A DNA stretch of 64,000 nt from Mesobacterium pallidum (GTDB lineage Bacteria; Pseudomonadota; Alphaproteobacteria; Rhodobacterales; Rhodobacteraceae), in the NCBI RefSeq assembly GCF_019966535.1, contig NZ_JAIMID010000001.1, positions 186,001 to 250,000 of the forward strand, in the 5' to 3' direction. Position 1 is the stretch's first letter. Every line of letters begins with the position of its first letter. The translations under genes and the position numbers were made by a program. Below, piece by piece: positions 24,837 through 33,500 of this stretch. The notes beneath the pieces are model-generated. The model was not told the DNA's origin. It worked only from the letters and a program-made list of their open reading frames with translations, and searched no databases.

Positions 24837-26125
24837 GCAACGAACTCATCGCGGTGGGCGGCTTCGTCGTCCTCTTTGCGCTCATGGCCATCCGCGTGCC
24901 CATCGGCATCGCCATGGGGATCGTCGGCGTGGGCGGGTTCGCCGCCGTGGTCCACCCGGTCCCGGCGATGAACCTGCTGTCGACCTCGCCCATCGCCTCG
25001 ATCACCGATTTCAACCTGACGCTCATCCCGTTCTTCATCCTGATGGGCGTGCTGGCGACCAATTCGGGCATGTCGGCCGAGCTGTTCCGCGCCGGCCGCG
25101 CCTGGCTGGGCGGGTTCAAGGGCGGGCTTGGCCTTGCCTCGGTCGGGGCCTGCGGCGGCTTTGCCGCGATCTGCGGCAGTTCGGTCGCCACCGCCGCGAC
25201 CATGACCAAGATCGCCTACCCCGAGATGAAGGACGCCGGTTACCCGGATTCCGCCGCCACCGGCATCATCGCCGCCGGCGGCACGCTGGGCATCCTGATC
25301 CCGCCCTCGGTCGTGCTGGCCATCTACGGCTTCATCACCGAAACCGACATCGGCACGCTGTTCATCGCGGGCGTGGTGCCGGGCATCCTGGCCCTGCTGA
25401 TGTACATGCTGACCGTCCGCGTCTGGTACGGCCGCCACCTGCCGGCCGCCGAGCCCTTTCAGCTGCGCGAGGCGCTGGCCGCCCTGCGCGGCATCTGGGC
25501 GGTGGGGCTGCTGTTCGTCTGCGTGATCCTGTCGATCTACTTCGGCATCGTCACCGCGACCGAGGCCGCCGCCGTCGGCGCGCTGCTGACCGCGATCATC
25601 GGCCTCGTGCGGCGCCAGCTGACCTGGGGCGGGCTGCTCGACAGCCTCGTCGAGGCGCTGCGCACATCGGTCGCGATCTACGTCGTGCTGATCGGCGCCA
25701 CGCTCTTCGGCTATTTCCTGGCCGTAACGCAGGTGCCGCAGGACATCACCACCTTCCTGACCGAGCTCGGCGCGGGCAAGTACGGCACGCTGGCGCTGAT
25801 CCTGCTGCTGTTCTTCGTCATGGGCTGTTTCCTTGACGCGATGGCGATGATCATCCTGATGGTGCCCATCGTCTTCCCGGTGATCGTCGAGCTGGGCTTC
25901 GACCCCGTATGGTTCGGCATCATCATCGTCATGACGGTGGAACTGGGCCTCATCACCCCACCGGTGGGCATGAACGTCTACGTGATCAACTCGATCGCGC
26001 ACCGGGTCAGCCTTGTCACGATCTTCCGCGGCGTGCTGCCCTTTGTCACCATCGACATCCTGCGGCTGTTCCTGCTGATCGTCTTCCCGGCGCTGGTGCT
26101 CTTTCTGCCGGGTAGCATGGAATGA
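24833..26125 (+). CDS. TRAP transporter large permease (DctM family)
   Basis: A 430-residue protein with about 12 hydrophobic segments that forms the sodium-dependent translocation channel of the TRAP system. Family motifs include IPFFILMGVLA near residue 65, GACGGFAAICGSSVATAATM near residue 105 and IIAAGGTLGILIPPSVVLAI near residue 145. It is translationally coupled to DctQ upstream and to the MarR gene downstream (ATGA overlaps). Confidence 0.95.
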   Translation: MSNELIAVGGFVVLFALMAIRVPIGIAMGIVGVGGFAAVVHPVPAMNLLSTSPIASITDFNLTLIPFFILMGVLATNSGMSAELFRAGRAWLGGFKGGLGLASVGACGGFAAICGSSVATAATMTKIAYPEMKDAGYPDSAATGIIAAGGTLGILIPPSVVLAIYGFITETDIGTLFIAGVVPGILALLMYMLTVRVWYGRHLPAAEPFQLREALAALRGIWAVGLLFVCVILSIYFGIVTATEAAAVGALLTAIIGLVRRQLTWGGLLDSLVEALRTSVAIYVVLIGATLFGYFLAVTQVPQDITTFLTELGAGKYGTLALILLLFFVMGCFLDAMAMIILMVPIVFPVIVELGFDPVWFGIIIVMTVELGLITPPVGMNVYVINSIAHRVSLVTIFRGVLPFVTIDILRLFLLIVFPALVLFLPGSME

Positions 26126-26613
26126 CCGGGCCCGGCGGGATCATGCGCGACGTCGCCGACGCGGTCGAGCCGGAGGTGCTGAGCGCCTCGGTCTCCTACC
26201 GCATCCGGCTGCTCCAGATCGCGTCCTACAAGGCCTTCGAGCAGCAGGTGAAGGGCTTCGGCACCGCGCCGCGCTATTTCGGCATGCTCAAGCTGATCGA
26301 GGCGAACCCGGGCATTCCCCAGACCCGGCTGGCCGAGGCGATCTTTCTCGACCGTTCCAGCCTGGTGCCGATCCTCGACGCGCTGACCCGCGAGGGCTGG
26401 GTCGAGCGGCGCAGCACGCCGAAGGACAAGCGCGTCCGTCGGGTCTTTCTGACCGCCCACGGGGCCTTGCAACTGGCCGGGTTGGAGACGGAGGTCAACG
26501 CGCATGAGGCGATGGTGACGGCCGGGCTGTCGGCCGAGGAAAAGGCGCAATTGCTGGCCCTGCTGGCGCGGGTCGATGGCAACCTACGGGCCGCTCATGG
26601 GATGACACGATGA
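26122..26613 (+). CDS. MarR-family transcriptional regulator
   Basis: A 163-residue protein with a central winged helix (about residues 50-115: IPQTRLAEAIFLDRSSLVPI then LTREGWVERRSTPKDKRVR). The DxR wing motif KDKRVRRVFLT is typical of MarR. Hydroxycinnamate-degradation loci often carry such a repressor (FerR/CouR/HcaR type), which senses aromatic CoA thioesters. Here it is coupled between the TRAP permease and the CoA synthetase, so it probably regulates both divergent operons through the 16-base palindromes. Confidence 0.92.
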   Translation: MTGPGGIMRDVADAVEPEVLSASVSYRIRLLQIASYKAFEQQVKGFGTAPRYFGMLKLIEANPGIPQTRLAEAIFLDRSSLVPILDALTREGWVERRSTPKDKRVRRVFLTAHGALQLAGLETEVNAHEAMVTAGLSAEEKAQLLALLARVDGNLRAAHGMTR

Positions 26614-28418
26614 TCCGAAGTCTTGCCGATATCGAGGCGCTGGAAGCGCGCGGCTACGACGCCGTCTACCCCGATCGCAGTCCCTGGGACATGCTGCGCC
26701 GCCAGGCCGCCGAGCGCCCGGACGCTGTGGCCATCCATTTCATCCATGACGCCGCCGACCCCGGGCGGGACCAGCGCGTCACCTATGCCGACCTCACCGC
26801 CCGCGTCATGGGCGCCGCCCGGCTCTTCCGCGCCCATGGCATTGTGCCCGGCCGGTCCGTCGCACTGCTGACCCCGCATTCGGTCTCGGGGCAGGTGGCC
26901 CTGTGGGGCGCGCAGGTGGCCGGGGCGGCCTGTCCGATCAACCCGATGCTCAAGCCCGATCACGTCGCCGCGTTGATCCGCGCCTCGGACGCCGCCGCCG
27001 TGGTGGTGACCGGCGTGAACCCTGAGATCGACATCTGGTCTTCGCTCGTGCCCGCCCTGCGCGCCGAAGGCATCGACCTGCCGATCTTTGCCTGCGACGG
27101 CGACGGGGACAGCCCCGGCGCCACCGGCATTTTCGAAGCCCTCATCGAAGCCCCCGGCGCCGACATCGCGCCCGAGGGCGACGCGTCGACCCTCGCGGCC
27201 TTCTACCACACCGGCGGCACCACCGGCGCGCCCAAGCTCGTCCGCCACCTGCGGGGAAACGAGGCGCATGTCGCCCGGTCCTGCGCGCTGATGCATGGCC
27301 TCGGCCCCGATACCGTGATGGTCAACGGATTCCCGCTGTTCCACGTCGCGGGCGCCTTCGTCTACGGGCTTTCGGTGCTCTCGGCCGGTGGCACGCTCGT
27401 CGTCCCCGGTCGGCTGGGGATGCGCAACGGGGCCTTCGTCAAGGGGATCTGGCGGCAGGTCGAGCGGCTGGGCGTCACCCATATCGGTGCCGTGCCCACG
27501 GTGCTGGCGGGCCTCAAGGGCCTTCCGGTCGATGCCGACATCTCGTCGCTGTGCTGGCTGCTCTCGGGCGGCTCACCCCTGCCCACGGAACTGGCCGAGG
27601 CGGTCGAGGCCCATGTCGGCCGCCCCGTGCGCAACATCCTCGGCATGACCGAAAGCGCCGGCACCATGGCGGTCGAGCCGGTCCATGGCCCGCGCAAGCC
27701 CAACTCCTGCGGGCTGCGGCTGCCCTTTACCGAACTCGCGATCCTTGGCGAAACCGATGGCGAGGCGGACCCCTCCAAACCCCTCCCGGCCGGAGAGACC
27801 GGAATCATCGCGCAGCGCGGGCCCAACGTGGCCGATGGCTATTCCGACCCGGCGCGCAATGCGGGCACCTTCCTGCCGGGCGGTTGGCTGGTCTCGGGCG
27901 ACCTCGGGATGCTGGACGCCGAGGGCACGCTCTTCATCACCGGGCGCAAGAAGGACGTGATCATCCGCGGCGCCCACAACATCGACCCGCAGATGATCGA
28001 GGACGCCCTGCTGGCCCATCCCCGGATCGTCGACGCGGCGGCGGTCGGGATGCCCGACGCCTATGCCGGCGAGTTGCCGGTCGCCTTCGTCACCACGAGG
28101 GACGGCTGGGCGCCCGCGCCGGGCGAGCTGGAGGATTGGCTGCGCAGCCGGATCGAGGACCCGGTGGCCCTGCCCAAGCGCATCGGCGTGCTGGACAAGA
28201 TGCCGCTGACGCCGATCGGCAAGATCTTCAAGCCCGCGCTGCGGGCCGAGGCGACCCACTGGGCCATCCACGCCGTGGCCGACGCGCTGGGCGTCGCGGT
28301 CGAGGTCTCGGTCGGTGAGACGCTCGAGACCTCCGTGAAGGTGCCTGGCGCCGATGCCCAGCGGCTGCGCGACGCGCTGGCGGGGATGCCGGTGACGCTG
28401 ACGGTGATCCCGGCCTGA
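26610..28418 (+). CDS. AMP-binding acyl-CoA synthetase
   Basis: A 602-residue adenylate-forming enzyme. The phosphate-binding loop is FYHTGGTTGAPKL near residue 197, followed by NILGMTESAGTMA (A5 region), VSGDLGMLDAEGTLFITGRK (A7/A8) and PLTPIGKIFKP near the C-terminus with the catalytic Lys. It activates a carboxylic acid to its CoA thioester. The context suggests an aromatic or hydroxycinnamic acid, not proven. It overlaps the MarR stop and ends 9 bases from the convergent TctA gene. Confidence 0.93.
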   Translation: MIRSLADIEALEARGYDAVYPDRSPWDMLRRQAAERPDAVAIHFIHDAADPGRDQRVTYADLTARVMGAARLFRAHGIVPGRSVALLTPHSVSGQVALWGAQVAGAACPINPMLKPDHVAALIRASDAAAVVVTGVNPEIDIWSSLVPALRAEGIDLPIFACDGDGDSPGATGIFEALIEAPGADIAPEGDASTLAAFYHTGGTTGAPKLVRHLRGNEAHVARSCALMHGLGPDTVMVNGFPLFHVAGAFVYGLSVLSAGGTLVVPGRLGMRNGAFVKGIWRQVERLGVTHIGAVPTVLAGLKGLPVDADISSLCWLLSGGSPLPTELAEAVEAHVGRPVRNILGMTESAGTMAVEPVHGPRKPNSCGLRLPFTELAILGETDGEADPSKPLPAGETGIIAQRGPNVADGYSDPARNAGTFLPGGWLVSGDLGMLDAEGTLFITGRKKDVIIRGAHNIDPQMIEDALLAHPRIVDAAAVGMPDAYAGELPVAFVTTRDGWAPAPGELEDWLRSRIEDPVALPKRIGVLDKMPLTPIGKIFKPALRAEATHWAIHAVADALGVAVEVSVGETLETSVKVPGADAQRLRDALAGMPVTLTVIPA

Positions 28419-28427
28419 CGCCGGCGC

Positions 28428-29930
28428 TCACAGGGCCTTGGCCGCCAGCTTGCGTCTTGCCCGCGTCTTGCCGACCAGGCTCCACCCCACCAGCGCAAGG
28501 CTGCACCCGATGAAGGCGACCGACAGCGGCCTGTCCCAGATCGCCCAGATGTCGCCGCGGAAGATCATCAGGGTGCGGCGCAGGTTGTCCTCCATCATCG
28601 GGCCCAGCACGAGGCCAAGGATCAGCGGCGCAGGTTCGAGCCGCAAGAACGACATGCCGTAGCCGATGATGCCGAAGGCCAGCACCAGCACCAGGTCCAC
28701 CACCGCGTAGTTCACGCTGTAGACGCCAAGGCAGATGAAGACGAGGATCGCGGGGAAGAGCATGTGGTAGGGGATGCGCAGGAGGCGCACCCACAGCCCG
28801 ATCAGCGGGATGTTGAGGATCACCAGCAGCACGTTGCCGATCAGGAAGCTGGCGACGAGGCCCCAGAAGAGGTCGGGTTGTTCCGAGATCAGGCGCGGCC
28901 CTGGCGCGACGCCGTGGATCAGCATGACGCCCAGCATCATCGCCATGATCGCGTCGCCGGGCACGCCCAGCGTCAGCGTGGGGATGAAGGCGGTCTGGGT
29001 GGCCGCGTTGTTGGCCGATTCCGGCCCGGTGATCCCTTCGATCGCGCCACGGCCAAAGATCGACGGGTCGCGGTGCGACTTCTTCTCGACCACGTAGCTG
29101 GCGAAGGCGGCGATCAGGCTGCCCGTGCCGGGCAGGGCGCCGAAGAAGGCGCCGATGCCGCTGCCACGCAGCATCGGCAGGGTCGAGCGGCGCAGGTCCT
29201 CGCGCGTGGGCAGCATGGCGCGCATGGTGATATTGCCGGGCGTCACGGCGGTGTTGTCCTTGCGGCCCGCGTTGGCGATGACCTCGGGCAGGCCGAAAAG
29301 GCCCAGCGAGATCGCGACCAGCGGCAGGCCGGCGTAAAGCTCGGGCTGGCCGAAGGTGAAGCGCTGCACGCCGGTGCTGATGTCGGTCCCCACGATCCCC
29401 AGGAACAGCCCGATGAAGATCGACGCGGTCGAGCGCAGGTGCGAGCCGCGCGACAACATGCCCGCCGCGAGCAGCCCCAGAAGCATCAGCGTGAAATACT
29501 CGGGCGAGCCGAAGTTCAGCGCCACCTTGGCCAGCAACGGCGCGCAGAAGGCGAGGATCAAGAGGCCGATGATGCTGCCCACGAAGGACGCGACGGCGGT
29601 CATCATCAGCGCGACACCCGCGCGGCCCTGCTGCGCCATCGGGTAGCCGTCCAGGCAGGTGATCGCCGTGTTCGCCGTGCCCGGCAGGTTCAGCAGGATC
29701 GACGCGGTAGAGCCGCCATAGGCCGCGCCATAGTAGATCCCCGACAGCATGATCAGCGCATGCACCGTGTCGAGGTGAAAGGTGATCGGCATCAGGATCG
29801 CCAGCGTCGCCATGACCCCGAGCCCGGGCAGCACGCCCACCACGGTGCCCAGGAAGACGCCCAGCAGGCAATAGATCAGGCCCCAGGGCGACAGCGCGAC
29901 CGAAAAGCCAAGGGCGAGGTTCTCGAGCAT
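28428..29930 (-). CDS. tctA: Tripartite tricarboxylate transporter large permease TctA
   Basis: A 500-residue polytopic membrane protein. Characteristic motifs include GTVVGVLPGLGVMATLAIL near residue 28, YYGAAYGGSTASILLNLPGT near residue 65 and the later repeat FFGALPGTGSLIAAFASYV. It is the main channel of the TTT system. The ATG shares one base with the TctB stop (TGATG). Confidence 0.95.
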   Translation of the reverse strand: MLENLALGFSVALSPWGLIYCLLGVFLGTVVGVLPGLGVMATLAILMPITFHLDTVHALIMLSGIYYGAAYGGSTASILLNLPGTANTAITCLDGYPMAQQGRAGVALMMTAVASFVGSIIGLLILAFCAPLLAKVALNFGSPEYFTLMLLGLLAAGMLSRGSHLRSTASIFIGLFLGIVGTDISTGVQRFTFGQPELYAGLPLVAISLGLFGLPEVIANAGRKDNTAVTPGNITMRAMLPTREDLRRSTLPMLRGSGIGAFFGALPGTGSLIAAFASYVVEKKSHRDPSIFGRGAIEGITGPESANNAATQTAFIPTLTLGVPGDAIMAMMLGVMLIHGVAPGPRLISEQPDLFWGLVASFLIGNVLLVILNIPLIGLWVRLLRIPYHMLFPAILVFICLGVYSVNYAVVDLVLVLAFGIIGYGMSFLRLEPAPLILGLVLGPMMEDNLRRTLMIFRGDIWAIWDRPLSVAFIGCSLALVGWSLVGKTRARRKLAAKAL

Positions 29931-30382
29931 CAGTAGGCTCCGAAGGCGCGGGCCTGGAAGCCCAGCAGGTGGATGAAGAGGCCAAGCGCGATCGCGGTCA
30001 TCACCACGGCGACGATCACCGTGTCGCGCAGCCGGGCCGAGGGGTCGGCCCGGGCCGACAGGAAGACCGCCGCCCAGACCGCCGGGACCATGCCCGCGGG
30101 CTTGATCAGCACGGTAAAGGCAACGAGCCCCGCCACCACCAGCGCGAAACCGCGCAGGTTGACCGGGGCGGGGGCATCGTCGTCCGGCGCGCTGCGTTCG
30201 AAAACGGCGATGGCGAGGCCGAGGCCGATCAGCACGAGCCCGGTGAGGGCCGGGAAGACCCCCGGCCCGATCCGCCGCATCGACCCGAAGTCCCAGCCCA
30301 GCGAGGTGACCAGCGCGAAAAGCCCCAGCGCCCCCACGGCCGCGCCGCAGATCAGGTCGATCTTGTCCCTGCGCCCTGTCAT
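29930..30382 (-). CDS. tctB: Tripartite tricarboxylate transporter small permease TctB
   Basis: A 150-residue membrane protein with four hydrophobic segments, near residues 10-28, 40-60, 78-95 and 100-140. The length and helix pattern fit TctB, whose sequence is poorly conserved; the order with TctA and TctC supports the call. It starts 12 bases after the BMP-like gene. Confidence 0.88.
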   Translation of the reverse strand: MTGRRDKIDLICGAAVGALGLFALVTSLGWDFGSMRRIGPGVFPALTGLVLIGLGLAIAVFERSAPDDDAPAPVNLRGFALVVAGLVAFTVLIKPAGMVPAVWAAVFLSARADPSARLRDTVIVAVVMTAIALGLFIHLLGFQARAFGAY

Positions 30383-30394
30383 GTCAGCCCCCTT

Positions 30395-31330
30395 TCAGGC
30401 GTCGTCCAATATAGCGTCCGGGGTGAATTCCGGCCCGTCATAGGTGATCTTGATGCTGCGGCGCCCGGCCACGATCTCTTCGCGGGCGGCCTCGACCAGG
30501 TCGCGGACGGCGCCCGGCACCGCGGGGCACAGGCTGAGCCCGACGGCCGAGGGATCCTCGAGCCCCGGGTGCAGGTTGCGCCCCGGTGCCAGCGTGCCAG
30601 CCAGCAGGTCGTCGGTCCATGCCCGGATCGACCAGCCGTGGCGCGACAGGGCGGATCCCAGGAAAACGTCCGGTTCTTCGGCACACCAGTCGCGGATATT
30701 GCCGATCTGCTTGATCCCGGCGGCGCGGCAGGCCTCGACCGCGCCGGACCGGCCGTAGTTCAGCATGGTAAAGACGATGTCGGCCCCGGCCTTGGCCTCG
30801 GCCGCGATCCAGCGCGCGGCCAGCTCCGGGTCGTCCTGGTTGCCGCAGAAGCCGGTGACAACCTGCGCCTCGGGGTTCGCCGTGCGCACCCCGTCGACAT
30901 AGGCCGCGCGGCCCTTCTTGCCGGGCGAGATGAAGACGCCCGACAGGTGCCCCACGACGCCGGTCTGCGTCATCGCCCCGGCAAGGATGCCGGCGAGGTA
31001 GGCGGCCTCGTAATGCCGGATCGCATAGTTCCAGACGTTCGGCCCCTCGGCCCGGCCGCCGGGCGACAGGAAGGCGCAGTCCGGGTGGCGCGACGCCACC
31101 GCGTCCAGCGCCCCGTCAGCCCGGCTGCCATGCACGATGACGCCTGTCGCGCCGCGCTGCACGGCGGCCTCGACCTCGGCCGCCAGCGCCTCGGGGCTGC
31201 CCTTGGTGAACTCGACGATGTCGAGATCGAAGCCGCGCGCATCCCGCGCGGCCAGGATGCCCTCGTATCCTTCCTGGACAAAGCCGCGGTCGTTGTGCCG
31301 ACCGTTCATGACAAAGGCGATGCGGGCCAT
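30395..31330 (-). CDS. BMP-type solute-binding-like protein without signal peptide
   Basis: A 311-residue protein of the PnrA/BMP ligand-binding fold. It shows MARIAFVMNGRHNDRGFVQEG at the N-terminus (like GxxDxGFNQ in BMP proteins), IVHGSRADGALDAVASRHPD, a central HYEAAYLAGILAGAM motif and FISPGKKGRAAYVDG. BMP proteins are normally exported lipoproteins that bind nucleosides for an ABC transporter. Here the first residues go straight into the first beta strand, with no signal peptide or lipobox, so the protein should stay in the cytosol. It shares TGATG with the TctC stop, placing it inside the TTT operon. Confidence 0.82.
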   Translation of the reverse strand: MARIAFVMNGRHNDRGFVQEGYEGILAARDARGFDLDIVEFTKGSPEALAAEVEAAVQRGATGVIVHGSRADGALDAVASRHPDCAFLSPGGRAEGPNVWNYAIRHYEAAYLAGILAGAMTQTGVVGHLSGVFISPGKKGRAAYVDGVRTANPEAQVVTGFCGNQDDPELAARWIAAEAKAGADIVFTMLNYGRSGAVEACRAAGIKQIGNIRDWCAEEPDVFLGSALSRHGWSIRAWTDDLLAGTLAPGRNLHPGLEDPSAVGLSLCPAVPGAVRDLVEAAREEIVAGRRSIKITYDGPEFTPDAILDDA

Positions 31331-32280
31331 CAGTTGAACACCGGCGCGCCGGAGACGACCTTGCCCCACTTGGCGACCTCGTCCGCGACAAAGCTTTCCG
31401 CTTCGGCCGGGGCGCTGTCGATGTGGAACATGCCCCACTTGGTGAACTGGGCCTTGATCTCGGCGTCCTGCATCGCCTTGTGCGTCGCCTCGTAGAAGCG
31501 TTCGATGATCTCGTCCGGGGTGCCGGCGGGGGCCGACAGACCGACCCAGTTGAAGGCGACCACGTCCGGCAGGCCCAACTCGGCAAAGGTCGGGATGTCG
31601 GGCGCGGCGGGGGAACGTTCGGGCGTGGTGATCGCCAGCGCCTTGATCGCGCCCGCGTTGATCTGGCCGACGTTCTGGGTCAGCGCGTCGAACTGGTAGT
31701 CGATCACGCCCGCCAGCAGGTCGTTCATCGCCTCGGCCGAGCCCTTGTAGGCCACGTGCTCCATCTGCAGCCCGGCCGACATGTTCAGCAGCTCGCCGCT
31801 GACGTGGTTCATCGTGCCATGGCCGCCCGAGCCGAAAAGGACGGGCTCGTTCTTGGCCTGGGTCAGGAAGGCCTCGAGCGAGTCGACCGGCGCGTCCTTC
31901 GACGCCAGCAGCACGGCAGGGATGTAGCCAAGGATGGTCACGTCGTCGAAATCGGCGACCGGGTCGTAGCCGAGGTCCGGGTAGGTGAAGGGCGCGATGC
32001 CGTTGGCCGAGACGTTCGACAGGAAGAAGGTGTAGCCGTCCGCATCCGCCTCGGCCACCTTGGCCGCCGCGATGGTCGAGGCGGCGCCGGGCATGTTCTC
32101 CACGATGACCTCGGTGCCGAGGTCTTCGCTCACCAGCGGCGCCAGCAGGCGGGCGACCAGGTCGCTCGACCCGCCGGGGGTGAAGCCGACGACGATGCGG
32201 ATGGTCTCGCTGGGCCAGTCTTCGGCAAGGGCGGGGGTGGCCGCGAGGGCGGCGACGAGGGCGATGAGGCTGCTGCGCAT
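31330..32280 (-). CDS. tctC: TTT-system periplasmic binding protein (TctC/Bug family)
   Basis: A 316-residue exported protein. The signal peptide is MRSSLIALVAALAATPALA, followed by the mature start EDWPSETIRIVVGFTPGGSSD, the Bug motif that cradles the carboxylate ligand. LFGSGGHGTMNH is the second conserved loop. GGAGAG lies 6 bases before the ATG. It is the first transporter gene after the LysR regulator. The substrate cannot be read from the sequence. Confidence 0.93.
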   Translation of the reverse strand: MRSSLIALVAALAATPALAEDWPSETIRIVVGFTPGGSSDLVARLLAPLVSEDLGTEVIVENMPGAASTIAAAKVAEADADGYTFFLSNVSANGIAPFTYPDLGYDPVADFDDVTILGYIPAVLLASKDAPVDSLEAFLTQAKNEPVLFGSGGHGTMNHVSGELLNMSAGLQMEHVAYKGSAEAMNDLLAGVIDYQFDALTQNVGQINAGAIKALAITTPERSPAAPDIPTFAELGLPDVVAFNWVGLSAPAGTPDEIIERFYEATHKAMQDAEIKAQFTKWGMFHIDSAPAEAESFVADEVAKWGKVVSGAPVFN

Positions 32281-32367
32281 GGGGTCTCTCCTGGGTGGTG
32301 GCCGCCGGTTGGGGCGGACGGGATGCACCAAGCATGCCACGAAGAGGAAACGTTAAAAGCGCAAAGA

Positions 32368-32386
32368 TTCGACAGTAGTGTTCGAA
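32368..32386. promoter_or_regulatory. Candidate LysR-type operator upstream of tctC
   Basis: TTCGA (32368-32372) and TCGAA (32382-32386) form an inverted repeat with a 9-base centre, of the T-N11-A type bound by LysR regulators. It lies in the 112-base gap between the lysR stop and the tctC start. Confidence 0.45.
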
Positions 32387-32392
32387 AAAAGG

Positions 32393-33301
32393 CTACACTT
32401 CCGCGCCCAGCTCGGCAAAGGCGCGGCGGAAGGCCTCGGCCAGCTTGGCCTGAAGGGGTTCCAATGTGCCCTTGGCGCGGCTGACCAGCTTGAGCGTCTG
32501 GCCCGGCACATGCGGATCGGCCAAGGGGACATGGGCCAGCGTGCCGTCGGCCACGTCGCCGATCAGGTCGACGGCGGCAAGGATCGTGATCCCGGCGCCT
32601 GCGCGCACCAGCGCCTTGCGCAACTCGACCGAGTTCGATTCGACCACGATCTGCGGATCGATCCGCGTTTCGGCAAAGGCCACGTCCAGCAACACGCGGA
32701 TGCCGCTGCCGCGCGGCGGCAGGACCATCCGTTCGCCCACGCAATCGCTCAGCCGCAGGGCGGGGCGGGTGGCCATGGGGTGGCCCGGCGCGACGACGAC
32801 GCCCAGCGGCTGGTGCATGCTGGCCAGCGTGATGAGGTCCGGATCGCGCGGCAGGTCGAAGCTGAGGCCGAGGTCGGCGTCGCCCTGGCCGACCATGCGC
32901 ACGATCTCTTCCGACGGCTGGGTGTCGATCTTGAGGTCCAGCAGCGGGTGGGCATCGCAGAACTGCGACACGATCCGCGCGACGAAGGACGACATCAGCC
33001 CCGAGGCGGCGACCAGCCGCACCGTGCCCGCTTGCAGGCCGCGCAGGTCGCGCAGCCGGGCGTCCATCAGCGCCAGCTCTCCGTCCATGCGGCGGATGTG
33101 GCTGACCACGACCTCGCCCGCGCTGGTCAGCTTCATGCCCCGCGGCAGGCGGTCGAACAGCGGCATGCCCAGCGTGCGTTCGCATTCGAGGATCTGGCGG
33201 TTCACGGCCGAGGGCGCGATGTTCAGCGCCTCGGACGCCTTGCGGATCGACCCGTGGCGCGACACGGCGTCGATATAGGTCATGAGCTTCGATTTCAGCA
33301 T
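32393..33301 (-). CDS. LysR-family transcriptional regulator
   Basis: A 302-residue regulator. The N-terminal winged helix-turn-helix (about residues 1-60) reads VSRHGSIRKASEALNIAPSA then VNRQILECERTLGMPLFDR. The effector domain has VAPGHPMATRPALRLSDCVG. It is encoded upstream of and in the same direction as the TTT transporter genes and probably controls them in response to the transported acid. Confidence 0.93.
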   Translation of the reverse strand: MLKSKLMTYIDAVSRHGSIRKASEALNIAPSAVNRQILECERTLGMPLFDRLPRGMKLTSAGEVVVSHIRRMDGELALMDARLRDLRGLQAGTVRLVAASGLMSSFVARIVSQFCDAHPLLDLKIDTQPSEEIVRMVGQGDADLGLSFDLPRDPDLITLASMHQPLGVVVAPGHPMATRPALRLSDCVGERMVLPPRGSGIRVLLDVAFAETRIDPQIVVESNSVELRKALVRAGAGITILAAVDLIGDVADGTLAHVPLADPHVPGQTLKLVSRAKGTLEPLQAKLAEAFRRAFAELGAEV

Positions 33302-33500
33302 GGTGGGGTCCTGGGTCCCGGGCGGCCAGGCTCAGGATGCACCATCCGCGCTGCTTGCGCCATGGCAGGGCGAACTGCGGCGCGGCTGCGGATCTGGCGC
33401 CCGGTTCGTCGCCAGGGACTCCTGTCCCGGGACGGGAATGGTCCAGCAAAGGTGAAAAGGCCCGAGCGCCGCCCATCCGGCCTTCGGGGCCGGGGCCGTG

